From: Amphiduros pacificus
Lineage: Eukaryota > Annelida > Polychaeta > Phyllodocida > Hesionidae
Direction of reading: 5' to 3'
Assembly (NCBI GenBank): GCA_949316495.1
Contig: OX439004.1
Coordinates: forward strand, 42,890,447-42,954,446
DNA length: 64,000 nucleotides
The position numbers and the translations under genes were made by a program. Below, in pieces: positions 13,017 through 30,483 of the stretch; within the stretch, counting starts at the first letter, position 1, and each line of letters starts with the position of its first letter. The notes beneath the pieces are model-generated. The model ran no database searches. It had not been told where the DNA came from and worked only from the letters and a program-made list of their open reading frames with translations.

Positions 13017-14175
13017 TTAAGATTCGTAGGTCCATGGAGGTGTTTCTGGATATTGAAATTTAGCTATTTGATTTGGATTTAAATTTAAAGATTGTAAAGA
13101 TTCTTTGATGCGAATGCCAAAAGTTGGTATTGTATTAGATTTACTTTCAAAAAGGTCAACATAGTTTGGATTAAATATAGTATCATGTGCAGGATTGTCT
13201 GGACAAGCTGCAATTTTTGCAGCATACTGAAGGGCAAGCTTTTCTCTTCTTAAATCAAGAGGCAGCTCATCTGCCTCAACTGCCAAGCTATCTACAGGCG
13301 ATGTACGAAATGCACCAAGGCAAAGTCGTAAACCTTGATTTTGTATAGGATCAAGCATTTTAATATAAGATGGACGTGCTGATCCATATATCATACATCC
13401 ATAATCAAGCTTAGAACGTACAAGCGCTCTGTAAAATTGCAATAAAATATTACGGTCCCCTCCCCAATCGGTATGGGCAAGAACCCGTAATAAATCCAAT
13501 GCCTTCTGGCATTTCTTTTTAACGTATTTAATGTGAGGAATAAAAGATAATTTCCTGTCAAAAATAAGTCCAAGAAACTTGGTTTCTTCGACAACAGGTA
13601 TCCGAGTTTGGCCTAAATAAAGATCAGGATCTGGGTGAACCTTCCATTTTTTACAAAAGTGCATACACACAGTTTTCTTTAAAGAAAACTTAAATCCGTT
13701 ATGATCAGCCCATTCTTGTAATCTATTTAAGTGTTGTTGGAGCTGTCGTTCTATTGTATGCATGCTTGTGGACCTGTAGCTTAAGTTGAAATCATCAACA
13801 AAAAGTGAGCAATCTGCTCCAGGCCTCATACAATCAACAATGCTGTTAATTTTAATAATAAAAAGGGTGACTGATAATATACTTCCCTGTGGAACACCCA
13901 TTTCCTGATCAAAAGCATCAGAAAGTGATGAACCAACTCGGACCCTGAATTGTCTATTTGACAAAAAATTTTGAATAAAAAGGGGTAAACGACCCCTTAA
14001 TCCCATATCATATAAATCGCTCATTATTCCAAATTTCCATGTAGTATCGTACGCTTTCTCTAAATCAAAGAAAATGCTAACCACATGCTCACCTTTTAAA
14101 AAACCCTCTCTTATAAATGTCTCTAAACGTACCAGGTGGTCAATGGTACTTCGAGTTTTTCTAAAGCCACTCTGT
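13017..14175 (-). CDS. LINE reverse transcriptase (N-terminally truncated)
   Basis: The reading frame is open from the truncation point. It shows RT motifs in order: QSGFRKTRSTIDHL, FFDLEKAYDTTW, MGVPQGSILS and SLFVDDF (FVDD in place of the usual YADD), then a thumb region with KFLGL and LDYGCMIYG. It ends PPWTYES followed by TAA at 13017-13019. The next in-frame residues lead straight into the RNase H segment, so a single nonsense codon splits an originally continuous ORF2. Confidence 0.85.
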
Positions 14176-14383
14176 GCTTTTTATAATGACGACCTCGTAT
14201 TGCGTAATGCATGTTAATGGATGGATTATAAATGATAAATAAAGGTATTTACCCAATATTATCACGATGATTTAAAGCCGATCGAGTGCTATAAACGATA
14301 ATAATTAAAAGCGATATAATGAATATCATTGGCTTTATAATACACAAAGAAATATTCTACCAGGTGTTAGTTTTGAGGCTAAG

Positions 14384-14711
14384 ATGGGGCCCCCATAGGG
14401 GGGGTATGAAAAACCCAATAATCCCCCTTTTTTTACCTAAAAATCCAAAAATCCTTATCTTTTGTAGCCAAAAATCCTTAAATATTTTTCCCCTCAAATC
14501 TAAAAATCCAAAAGTATAAAACAAAAAATCCTAAAATATGTTTACATTTAGTACAAATTTATTTGGCAATGAATTACATAACACTTTCTAAATTACTAAA
14601 CACTTTCCTCAAAATCCAAAAATCCCAGATATTTCACCCCAAAAATCCAATAATCCCTCTTTTTTAGGCCAAAAATCCAATAATCCTAAAACCCTATGGG
14701 GCCCCATAAGA
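14384..14711. mobile_element. Small MITE with GGGGCCCCATAGGG-type termini
   Basis: The left end ATGGGGCCCCCATAGGG and the right end CCCTATGGGGCCCCAT are inverted, flanked by AAG on both sides (possible 3-bp target duplication). The interior is low-complexity, made of degenerate AAAAATCC repeats. No reading frame of interest. Confidence 0.65.
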
Positions 14712-14924
14712 TCAAGGACGTCACGTACATCGTATTACGTTTTACTTCGAAATTCTCAACCTGCGAAGCATAATTTGTGATAATATTGGGTAAATACCTT
14801 TATTTATCATTTAAAACACAATAAAAATCGATCCGCTACTTCCGATATTCGTTATTTCGAAAATATGAATGTTCGTAATGAAAACTTCTCATGCCGTAAT
14901 TTTTTGGCGTAAACCCTCGTCCAC

Positions 14925-15011
14925 AGGTTGCTCTCGTGTATAAGACGACCCCCTAAGCATTAACTAAGGATTTGTGTACAAAAACCTCGTCTAATACACG
15001 AGTAAGTACGG
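14925..15011. mobile_element. Right-end fragment of the CCGTATTTACTCG inverted-repeat family
   Basis: It begins CACAGGTTGCTCTCGTGTATAAGACGACC and ends AATACACGAGTAAGTACGG next to TA. It closely matches 44520-44617 in ABCF1 intron 5, which defines the right end of a dispersed family. Confidence 0.6.
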
Positions 15012-15013
15012 TA

Positions 15014-16190
15014 AGTGCCAGCATTGACAATGACTTCACAAATAAACAACTCTCATATCATGTCTTAGAAAGAATTTTAATTCCCAAATACAATATTAAG
15101 GAATATACCATCATTTGATAACATAAACCATAGCTCTTAAGATGTAAACCAATAAGCATTGACATCAAGAATGGGCAAAGAACATTGGCAAAAAAATTAT
15201 TTCTAATCCAATTATGTAATTTATTACATCTTCAAAATGATTTGGGACTTTTATCCAAAGTCTATTGATGTTGCAGATAATTTTGTAGAAGCCTTATCCC
15301 AAATATATTTAATAAAATATTATTGAAGAGGCAATATATTTACATTATTAAGATTATTTTTACATCATATCCCCTTTGAAATAACAACAAATAATATAAT
15401 ATAATATATAATATTATTTTCCTCTTGAAAAGTAACATAAAAGTCCCTGGATATTTGTGAAAATGCAAACCAAGAAAGAAAGGTCTTGTTTCATCACCAC
15501 CCACCCCTATTTTGTGGAAAGAAAATATTTCAAAGTACCAACTCCAAGAATGAATAGCTCTTAGCACAGCTCAAGGCTCACAGCACAGTTGTGACCCTGA
15601 CAATGTATAATTATTGCAACAGAAATATGTCAATGAGCCCAAATGATAAAAAAGCAAAAAAGATGATTTGCAAGACTTTCTGTTTAAAATCAAATACCTC
15701 TTGCCCTAATGATTTTTTTTATACAAGAAACAAGACTTTTTCTGGCCTTAGCATATGCCTATGAATACTTTCTACATTACTTTTTTGAACATTAGTTTTG
15801 AAATAATTATATAATTGTATTCAATATCATGGACGTTAGTATTTAAATCCCTTTATAAATAAAGGAATGTATTGGTGTTGTGATCTTATTTTGTTTCATT
15901 ATTTTTAGAGAATCAATTTTGCTGCATCCTAAACAGTCCTAAATATAAATTTTTGGGTCAATTATTTTCTACACCCCATTATGGTTTTAAGCAATGCTTT
16001 GTGGCAGTGTTATTTCCATTGTAATGTTCTAAATATTTACATGACTTGTTTTTTTACATTGTGTAATAAGAATGATTTACATTAAAACAAACTGATAAAT
16101 AACATTAAATATATAATACACTTAAATCTTTTAGCTTGTAATCTAGGCTTTGAGTAAATAGTCTTTGCCTGTGAAGTATTCAGTTCAATG
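15014..16190. other. Intergenic, nothing recognised
   Basis: AT-rich, non-coding on both strands as far as I can see. It would include the 3' UTR of the minus-strand TMEM203 gene. Confidence 0.6.
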
Positions 16191-16595
16191 TTATAAAGTC
16201 TGACAAGCTCTGACCATCAGAATCTGTAGAGCTACAAATATTGGTGCAAACACTTCTGAATAGGAATACTTGGCCATATTGTCCAGTTTTTGGCAAAGTA
16301 ATAATTTAAACACAAACAAGCAGATGAGTAATGTGATGGAGCTGAGTAGTCGCAATCCGGCAGCCCTGTACTTCTCCTCTTTATACATTCTTATGAACAC
16401 AATGCAACAGAAATATGCATTAAGTCCATCTGCAGCAAACAAGGGAATGAAAATGTTCCACCAGGATGAAGTTATTATATCTTGATGCTTCAGGACAGCG
16501 ATGATGGAGAATATTAAGATTGTACAGAGGTTTAACCAAATCTCAAACGCGGTCATTCCAAACCATTTTACAATTTCTTTGAGTGTGAAGAACAT
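16191..16595 (-). CDS. TMEM203: TMEM203, four-pass ER membrane protein
   Basis: A single uninterrupted frame of 134 residues plus stop; the human protein has 136. It is collinear with human TMEM203: an MFFTLKEIVKWFGMTAFEIW start, SWWNIFIPLFAADGLNAYF, a third hydrophobic segment ending FKLLLCQKL, and a final segment ending LQILMVRAC. Four hydrophobic helices are visible. TMEM203 is an ER protein linked in mammals to calcium store regulation and STING signalling. The gene is intronless in its coding part. It is transcribed away from the full-length NDOR1 copy, whose start is about 7.4 kb away; TMEM203 and NDOR1 are, as I recall, also divergent neighbours in human, so this looks like conserved microsynteny. 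Confidence 0.93.
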   Translation of the reverse strand: MFFTLKEIVKWFGMTAFEIWLNLCTILIFSIIAVLKHQDIITSSWWNIFIPLFAADGLNAYFCCIVFIRMYKEEKYRAAGLRLLSSITLLICLFVFKLLLCQKLDNMAKYSYSEVFAPIFVALQILMVRACQTL

Positions 16596-16599
16596 TGTG

Positions 16600-19500
16600 A
16601 GGGTTTATTTACATCCGATTAATATTAAGAATAATCTTCAGTGTTGTTTCCATGCAATTTCTCATTCCTTACAGTATCATTCCTTTCAGTCTCCAGTTGT
16701 CCATCTTATCTGTTGTCCCATCAGTTATCTGTTAAAATATCATAAAACAAACTATTAATTAATCAATCTTTGACAAAAATACATAAATCATTTTAGTGCA
16801 GTGAGCAACATGAACACGAGCAGCAAGAGACTGAGAACCTTAAAATCTGTATTGTATTGTACTTGAAGGACAGGGAAAAATGAGGGTAACGAGAAAGTCC
16901 TAAAAAAAAAAAAAGAATTTGTATGCAATTTTGTTTTTCAAAATGATATTATATTTCTTCATCCCCAAATATCAAATGGCCTGGGCCCAATTATTGAAAC
17001 AATTTCAAGCAAGAATTTTGTGCTTACATTTCATGTCTGTGCTTACATCTCAAGTTCTGGTCAAATCGGTTTTTGAAACATTTTCAAGCAAGAATGGCTT
17101 GCTTACATTTTAACTTTGTGCTTTGGTGTCAAGCATGGTCCATAGCTTGCTTCGGTGCAGTTTTTGTTGCTTACATTTTGTATCTAAAATTGACAGAGAT
17201 GAAAATGGCAGGAAATCTTTATAAAAATGTTCTTGTGCCTCTTAAAATGTGTGACTCTGTAACAATATTGCACCATGATGTCACAGAAACACCCAAAGCA
17301 ATGGTAAAACTGCCCCTTGTGGCCTCATGAAATTACAAAGTAAATCCTGTCAGAGCACCACAGTAATGAGTTTAGATGGGTCAAATATCAGAGTAATATA
17401 AACACACTGGTAATTCGCTGACTTGAGCATAATATGAAGGTATTTTTGACAAGAAATAGGAGATTTCATGAAACAAATGGCATAGAAAAATGACATACAC
17501 AAAGTGAGTGCTTGTTAATTAGTGATTAGACAGCCCACTTCTGAACACAAAGATGCTAATTGGCTGCCTGAATGATGAACATCAGGATCAGGTCTTCTGA
17601 CATCGGAGAAGATTCAGGGTGACCAGCCAATGCCCGGGAGCCAATGGTAGCAGGCAAAGCCAAAAAATAACCTTGTTTCGCAAGAAATAAGATGGGGGTA
17701 GGTTTTATTTTTATTTATTTTTTTTAAAGTTTTTGTTCAAAATGATCAAATACATTGAAAATGGATAAACATAAATGAACCTTGAAAATCCAACAAAAAC
17801 ATTGGGGTAGCTGGTTTGAACTTGGGTAGGTAGGGAAATTGGAAACAAGATTTCTTTTTCAGGCCCAATAGCAACCTCACAGAATCAAAACAATGGCACA
17901 TTCTCAGTCTAGCATCATTATTTATTATAAAAGCAGGCAATAAACACTTTTCTTCCCCACACATTGGAAATACATTGCTTTACCAACCAGAACATTTGAA
18001 GAATGAAAATATCAACAATCTGCATATCATATTTGGTTCCTTCTTTAAAGCCGTTTCCATATGTGCAGCGCATCAGGCAGCACGCAATGCAGTGTGTACT
18101 TTTTTGCTCACCATACTATCCAATTTGAGTGTTTCCAACACTGCAAGATGCTCTGAATGATGTACTACATTACACACTGCACATAAAGAAACCTAATTGA
18201 CTGTTGTTTTGTTTTTAATCACGTTTATTTCAAAAGAGATCATTCAATGTAATTTTTTACACACAAGCAATTGCATCATATGTGTAAAAAGCACATGCAA
18301 CATGGAGATGGGAGTATCTTAGATAAATAAAAATTGTATGCATATCTTGGCCTTGGCTTTGGCCTATAAATGGTCACATAAACAAGAATTTTTCAAAGAT
18401 TTGTATCTTATTTTTTTATTTCATCATTTTTTATTTATTTATTTTTTGGCATGTGAATTGTTCTAGATTTCAACCCAGGGATTTCAACAAGACTAGGTAG
18501 TCATACAAGGTACCTGGTCAAAGCAACTGCAATATCAAGTGGACCACGGTATTGAACTGCCACATTTAACCGCAGTCAACCGGCTGAATTTGGATATTTT
18601 ATAATTTATCATCTACAAGTGTCAGTTGCCAATCTTAATATTGATAAGCCACTTTCCGCCGTACTATTATAGACCTCATGTTCAGCATATAATTCTGTGA
18701 ATATTCTCACTTTTCACTCAGGCCCCAACATTAGAACTACTCATTTGCAGTTTGGCAGCCATTTTAATCTTCTTAAATGTAAATAAAATGCATTTCTAAG
18801 CAAAGTTTAGCTCACATTTTCTCTAATTTTCACTTGTAGATAATTTACTTTGATAAGCTGCCCAAATTCTGCAGCTTGGCCATAATTCGTTATTTGACCA
18901 TAATTCGTCATACAATTCAACATTTGAGGTATTTAAAAAAAAATTCTTCATGCAGATATATAATATTTTATTCAATAGGAGAGGGCGAACTGACGTCACT
19001 TCCGGTTGACAACAGGGTGACCACCTTGGATACGTTGAAAACAAATCAGTGCACACATACACCAGCATAAGAAATCTTCAAAACTATAATGAGCATCTTC
19101 TTATATTATTTGCTGATAAAAGGGTTCAATGTCAATAAGATATTTTTCACAACCTTAAGATATTTTTCACAACCATAAGATATATTTCATTCTTCGCACG
19201 CAAAAAACAGTTCAATTCTGTATTTTCTGATGTTCACTTTTGTTTTCTGTGAAAAGTCGTTATTCTTTATACTCTCTACCCAGCTTTACTAGGCCTCTTC
19301 AATATAGTGTTATATACTGAACCCGATGCAAAGGAGAGTATATACTCTCCATTTTTGAAAAAATAATTCAATTCTATCTGTTTTGATGTGCATATCACTC
19401 AAAAAGAAGCCCAATATGAATATTTCATCTTTGTTTTCTGTAAAAAAAATCACTATTTTTTATATTATATATGTTTGCAAGAAAAAACACAATTCAATTC

Positions 19501-20150
19501 TATACAGCTCAGGCTTTAAGGCGGATTCCATGCAGCCTTTGATGTCTTCCCATTCAGTGGTGTGAAAAACCCAAAATTTCAACACATAAGATCAAAGATT
19601 AAATTTCACTGATATCAATTATCATCATTCAAAGTCCTTATGATGTAAGGCCAAACATGTGATCAAAGGGTTTAATGTCATTTTTTCCACAGCTTGGTAT
19701 TCCATGCAGCCTTTTAGTCATGTCTTCCCTTTTTGACAGAAATGCTTTCACACACATAAGATATTTTTCACATGATGTACATGTAAGTAAGATATTTTCC
19801 CCATAACTTGGCATAAGTAAGATATATTACTATTATTAGTAAGCTGGATATTTTTCACATCCAAATACTATATATTTCACATAAGTATGATATTTTTCGC
19901 ATTAGATCTTGTAATATTTTTCACATACATGCCCCCTCCTTTGATTATATAAGCTCCCTCCATTTACAAAGTGGACGAAGACATTGCATATTTCAAGTTT
20001 TTCCTTGTTAAAAAAATGTCAGAAAAATAAGTTTGTTTTTAGTTCAGCTTCAGGTGACAAATGGCATGAATTTCCCATCCCCAAATGTACAGATGTTAGT
20101 TGATACAAACATAACACATTTGAACTTCACAATAATTTATCATTTATACA
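16600..20150. other. Intergenic, no supported gene
   Basis: Non-coding and AT-rich. Visible structure: an imperfect direct repeat (TTTCAAGCAAGAAT) at about 17005-17115; a scattered motif TAAGATATTTTTCACA repeated many times between 19136 and 19930; a perfect 18-bp palindrome at 19333-19350; and a segment near 19723-19760 that matches 11166-11205 (GTCTTCCC...TTGACAGAAATGCTT), implying a shared mobile element. The first part includes the TMEM203 5' region. Confidence 0.55.
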
Positions 20151-20155
20151 AATAG

Positions 20156-21003
20156 TCAAATGAATATTTTATCTGAGACCTTTTCAAGTAGATTATAATT
20201 TACCACAGTTGATTTTCTTTCCTGGGACATCTGAGTCACCCAATGTCTCTCTTTCCATCTACGAAACTTATTATTAATTGGATTGGGTTGCATATCTTCG
20301 TCGTAAAAAGTTGATTTCTGGCAAACACTACTAAAAGATAATTTTAGTTGAATTGATAGAAGTTCCGTATTCTTATACCTTTTTCGCGAATGCTGACCTG
20401 TAGATATTCTAAGTCTGAATAAAAAAAATAAGATAAATCATAATACAGTCTACAAAACGACCGCTTTATGATATTGTGATTCCGGAAAGGAAAATTGTTG
20501 TGCCTTTGACATTTTTCAAAACCACATGTACTAAATCAGTAAGTATTTTATTTTACAAGAAAAGAGATAGTCATGTGCATAAATGATAAATGAACATTCG
20601 GGTAAATCAGTTTATCCAAATATCGAATTTCTCAACAATTGTACACATTTTCCTAATTATCGCTCACGTTGTAAAAGCCCCACTGGCCACTGTCCTTAGC
20701 CCTGGATGACCACATCAGCTACAGCAGAGCTGGGCTGATTGGTTCATGGATACTCCTTACCATTTTACCAGTCAGTCAGCAGATAATTAAGTTTTCTTTT
20801 ATACATAATATATTTCAGAGGAACTCTTGATATCATCTTAAAGAATAAACTAACCTTAATTGATTCACCTAGATTTGGACACCCTTTTTCCTGCCAATAC
20901 TATACTTGGAGGATTTAATCCATCTGACAAAACTAGTGTCTTCTGCTTTGATATCCAAAATGGTTCCTGTCACAACCAATCCATAGATATGCAGTAGAGA
21001 CCT
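20156..21003 (-). CDS. Weak candidate: two terminal exons of an unknown gene
   Basis: Exon A starts at 21003 after a strong acceptor (TTTTTCTCTTACCAG) and can end near 20907 at a CCAA|GTATAG donor. Exon B starts at 20414 after TTTTTTTTATTCAG and runs to TGA at 20156. The phases match (two bases plus one). The joined frame is open for about 117 residues with a protein-like composition, for example IYGLVVTGTILDIKAEDTSF in A and NNKFRRWKERHWVTQ in B. I do not recognise the family and found no convincing upstream exon. Open frames of this size also occur by chance in this DNA. If exon A is not spliced it ends at a TAG at 20869. Confidence 0.25.
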
Positions 21004-21009
21004 CTGGTA

Positions 21010-22070
21010 AGAGAAAAATGGCAGGGAGCAGTCAATAGAGTGACCTTGTCAAACTACATTGTGAGTAAAAGTTATCAACACATTTTGTGATTCAAATGCA
21101 TTACTCATTTGCATAGTGATACTTGTAGTCAGTGAGAGGCTCATGGTGAGTTCTTAGGTTAATTTCACTCTTAAGCCTCTAGACACCTGCTTATAACAAA
21201 CATTTATTCACAAAGATTTCCCTATCAAATCAGAAGTTCCCTTTCAAAAATTGACTTTATAATTCCCAAAATACCAAAGGTTAGTTGATTCTAATGTTTC
21301 GGTATTTACATTCAGTTTTTTTCCTCCATAACTTTACATGAGCTATAATCAGTGTAAAGAAGTTGCATTTGGGTCCACATGTGAGTTGTCTACGTGAACT
21401 TGTATGACCTGACTGCAGCCCATTCATTCACAAATAGCAAAATTAGTCCATTTCAAGGAAACTTCCTTTGTCATTGCTCAGGTCCCAAGTTACCGAATGA
21501 GTTGGTTTCATTGACATACAAATGTCTACCAGCCTACCACCTGGTGGATAAGTATATCATTTAAATTTAGTTTGCAAATAGAAATTTTGAAACAGATCAA
21601 ATGTATTGAAATAAGGTGGTAAAATGAGAATAATACTTGCAAGTATTTAATCATTTTCTGGAATCATAAGACAAAATAAGTTCACTTTTTGTGTGAGGTA
21701 AACAATCAAACAATTTACTGAATAAATTTTATCTCCCCTTCTTGCCACCATTCTTGCCACCATTTTTTAAAATGGCTGAAAAACAACTCCTGGTTATTGT
21801 GAGGATTAAAATACAGAATTATAGTGCTCAATTGGTTCATTGAATAATGATGTTTTGATGGTAAAAAGCTCGATTGAGGCCAGTTCAAAAACATACCTGT
21901 TAATAACGAGACAAAGTCGCCATTAAGTAGGTGAAATCAAGGATATTCAAATTCCTACCAAGGAAATGATTAACAGTAAATGAAGCTGAATTCACAAGTG
22001 AATCCAGCTCCATGGAGTAACACTGTCACCGCCACGGGCACTAGTCTCACATTCACAAACTACTTCATAG
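21010..22070. other. Intergenic, nothing supported
   Basis: AT-rich. One open stretch on the minus strand (about 21720-21940) has a CAG|GTATGT donor-like site, but no acceptor or homology supports a gene. Confidence 0.5.
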
Positions 22071-22250
22071 CCCCTTGCCACTCACCATTCCGAATGATTA
22101 AATATAGAGGAGTTGTACAGTTCTGGTTCCGGTAAAGTTGTACAGTTCGAATGTACACATTGAAAAGTACACACAGGAACTGTACAACTTTATCAGAACC
22201 AGAACTGTACAACTTTATATTTAATCATTGGTCTGAGAGATTGGCAGGGG
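22071..22250. mobile_element. Fold-back MITE, near-perfect palindrome
   Basis: Two arms of about 75-80 bp (AATGATTAAATATA, GAGTTGTACAGTTCTGGTTC, TAAAGTTGTACAGTTC) are inverted around a short loop containing AATGTACACATTGAAAAGTAC. The ends are CCCCTTGCCA and TTGGCAGGGG. A half copy lies at 40168-40295, confirming a mobile family. Confidence 0.75.
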
Positions 22251-22254
22251 ACCT

Positions 22255-23971
22255 ATGGAGATCAGCAATCCGCACCCTTCACACAACCGCACCCGAGTCA
22301 AACCGCACCTGAGACAAACTGCACCCAATACAGAATGTACCTGGACTGACCTGCGATTATCATTAATTATCATCCGCTGCCATGTATTTACATTTAATGA
22401 TTCTAAAACATTGTTAAATCATCTTTTATTTACAAGTAACCAAAACTTTGGTCGCCATTTTTTGCTTTCTGAAATCTCATGAGCTAGAACTTTAACTTCA
22501 AAGTTGCAGGAAGTAATGCTGAGCAGGATCCATTCTTGGCAAAAATAATCAAAATGAAAAGTTTCATTTTATGTTTCACACACTTTTAGTTTTCTCAAGG
22601 TTTTGTCTTCTTGGCATTGATTATAGTTCACTTTTGCTTCACCTTTGTTACATTTCCTCCTGCGACTTTTAAAGTGGCAGAGAAGCATCCTTACATCAGT
22701 TGTCCTTGCAGTTGTTGAGCAAAATCTCAAAATCAAATATTACATTCACAATATACACTAAAACAATTGTTGTATTCACATGCATATGCATGTACACATA
22801 GCCAGTTTTAAGAAGTGTTCCAATCAGATGTCACTTAAAACAATCATGCACACCAGTAAATAATTACCCCCTCTGCCCATCTGCTGAATCAAATCAAATG
22901 ATTGGAACACAGTCAAAATGTATATTAATTTCTGATGAAAATATTTGCTAATTACACTGTTTTCACTTTAGAATGCTCCAGGAGGAAAAATAACATTTGT
23001 AGATTGAATTTATTGATATATTATGGTGATGAACATGTGGTGAATGCAATTATCCAGAGTACACATATACGAGACCTTCAATAACAAAGATGTCGCGCAG
23101 GTTGGAGATTGATCCAGTATGTACAGTAGTAGAAATTTGTTTGTTTACTGAAGGGCTGATGGGTAATCATGGAAAATAAAGTTTACACCAAAAAGAACAT
23201 GTGCCAAAGACCAGGGAGTCAGATTCTTATCAACCAGGAGTTAGGTAATCAGTTTCTGAAGTTGACCGCTTGTTCCACCTTCATCTGAGGCATCTTGCCC
23301 CAGTTATGGCAGGGGGTAAACTACAATTATGTTACATTATGCCATAAATCCAGAACTGGACCTCTTCTGTTAGAGTCTCATTGCACCCACTTTTCTTCAA
23401 GATGGGAAGGAAATTTTAGGTTCACATTGTTCATTAAAAAGCCATTGTCAGCACTATTGCTTTTTTGTTATGCAATCTTAAAATAAGTATATTGCAATCT
23501 GCCTAATATATAATGTATGTCACCATTCTGAAGGTAAAACCGAGAAAAACAATGATATAGCTCATACAGGCTGTAGCTGCTGTTCCAGATGTGTCGTGTG
23601 CAAAGAATTGGGTCAAATACAATTGTAGTGCTGTGAAAATGCAGTGGATATATTGAAGAGCAGATAGTGAGAATTGAATTTGTCTAAAGAATAAAATGTC
23701 TAGAAAGTGTATTATTATGACATTTCCAAAAAAGAACCTTGCAACATCACCCAAACTTAAGACTAAAGACAAAACCAAACTTTATTAGATGTTTTGTGTT
23801 TGATGGGATACACTTTGTTAAGGTCACAGCAAGACTTGGCCATGTTGTACAGCATTTCAAGCCAATTCTTGATTGCAAATACAACTAAAGACTGATGCAG
23901 TTATTGACTTGTGTAACTTTTATCACAAAGAAAAGATTTTGACCATGTGTTGATTGTTTTGATATTCAGTA
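22255..23971 (+). other. Upstream region of the full-length NDOR1
   Basis: Non-coding. From 23272 on it is the duplicated segment shared with 1-801. It should hold the NDOR1 promoter and 5' UTR; I see no clear TATA box or initiator. Compared with copy 1 it lacks about 105 bp near 23812. Confidence 0.5.
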
Positions 23972-29889
<5,918 letters not shown>

Positions 29890-30086
29890 TATCCAATTAC
29901 TGAAAATAAGGACTTATAACAACCAAAAATATAAATCAGACGTGTAAGCTTCATTTTAAGTTAAGATACATTTTGGAAGTGCCAAATATCTGAATATTGT
30001 TGAATTACTGGATTATGCTCTTTTATCAAATATATGCGTGTGCAGCATATTGCTCATAATTATAAATGTTATGTGATAAGTATGAA

Positions 30087-30092
30087 AATAAA
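30087..30092 (+). terminator. Polyadenylation signal AATAAA of NDOR1
   Basis: First AATAAA after the NDOR1 stop, about 200 bp downstream, giving a plausible short 3' UTR before the convergent GEMIN4 gene. Confidence 0.5.
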
Positions 30093-30483
30093 CACATTGG
30101 GTTATCTTATGGATATATATTGTCCTGAATAAAAAAGTCTTCACATGTCATTTTGGTGGAGACTGATGTTCCAAATAGAATATCTATGCAGGCTGCAAAA
30201 CCCTTATGACCAAAATAGAATTTGCTCTTTACTGAAAAGGGAAGAGAGTAATTTATAAATCAGGGCATATCATAAATCAGTGTCCTTCAGTCTGAAACAT
30301 TACCGGTATTTATTTTGCCCTGACCATGTAGTTTTGTTCACAAGAAGAAAAGGATGACAGTTTAAATGGGGGAGCTTTCTGGAAATAATGGAAACACTGA
30401 CACCAATTTAATCTCAAATATTATTCATAAGTTAAACAGTTACATAAATGCATTTCCTCATGATCTTTCCTCCTGCTTCCTGT

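Larger units (their letters stand above)
11785..14175 (-). mobile_element. I-clade LINE, 5'-truncated, with 14-bp target-site duplication
   Basis: The element is bounded by GCTTTTTATAATGA at 11771-11784 and again at 14176-14189, a perfect 14-bp target-site duplication. On the minus strand it starts inside the reverse transcriptase domain and ends in a (TCAT)n tail. A C-terminal RNase H after the RT places it in the I group (I/Nimb-like). It inserted into the surrounding inverted-repeat island. Confidence 0.9.
10836..14884. mobile_element. Composite DNA-element island with long inverted arms
   Basis: A module of about 95 bp containing GGTATTTACCCAATATTA and TTTTCGAAATAACG at 10840-10943 recurs inverted at 14773-14884. 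Partial copies lie at 11200-11236, 11283-11345 (inverted to each other) and 14229-14268. The inner part holds a LINE (11785-14175) and a small MITE (14384-14711). Apart from the LINE no transposase frame is visible. This looks like serial insertion of non-autonomous elements into one another. Confidence 0.55.

Noticed and set aside
21720-21940. Open minus-strand frame of about 70 codons with a CAG|GTATGT site
   Set aside because: The frame runs through the donor-like site, has no acceptor and no familiar motif; length is within chance for this base composition.
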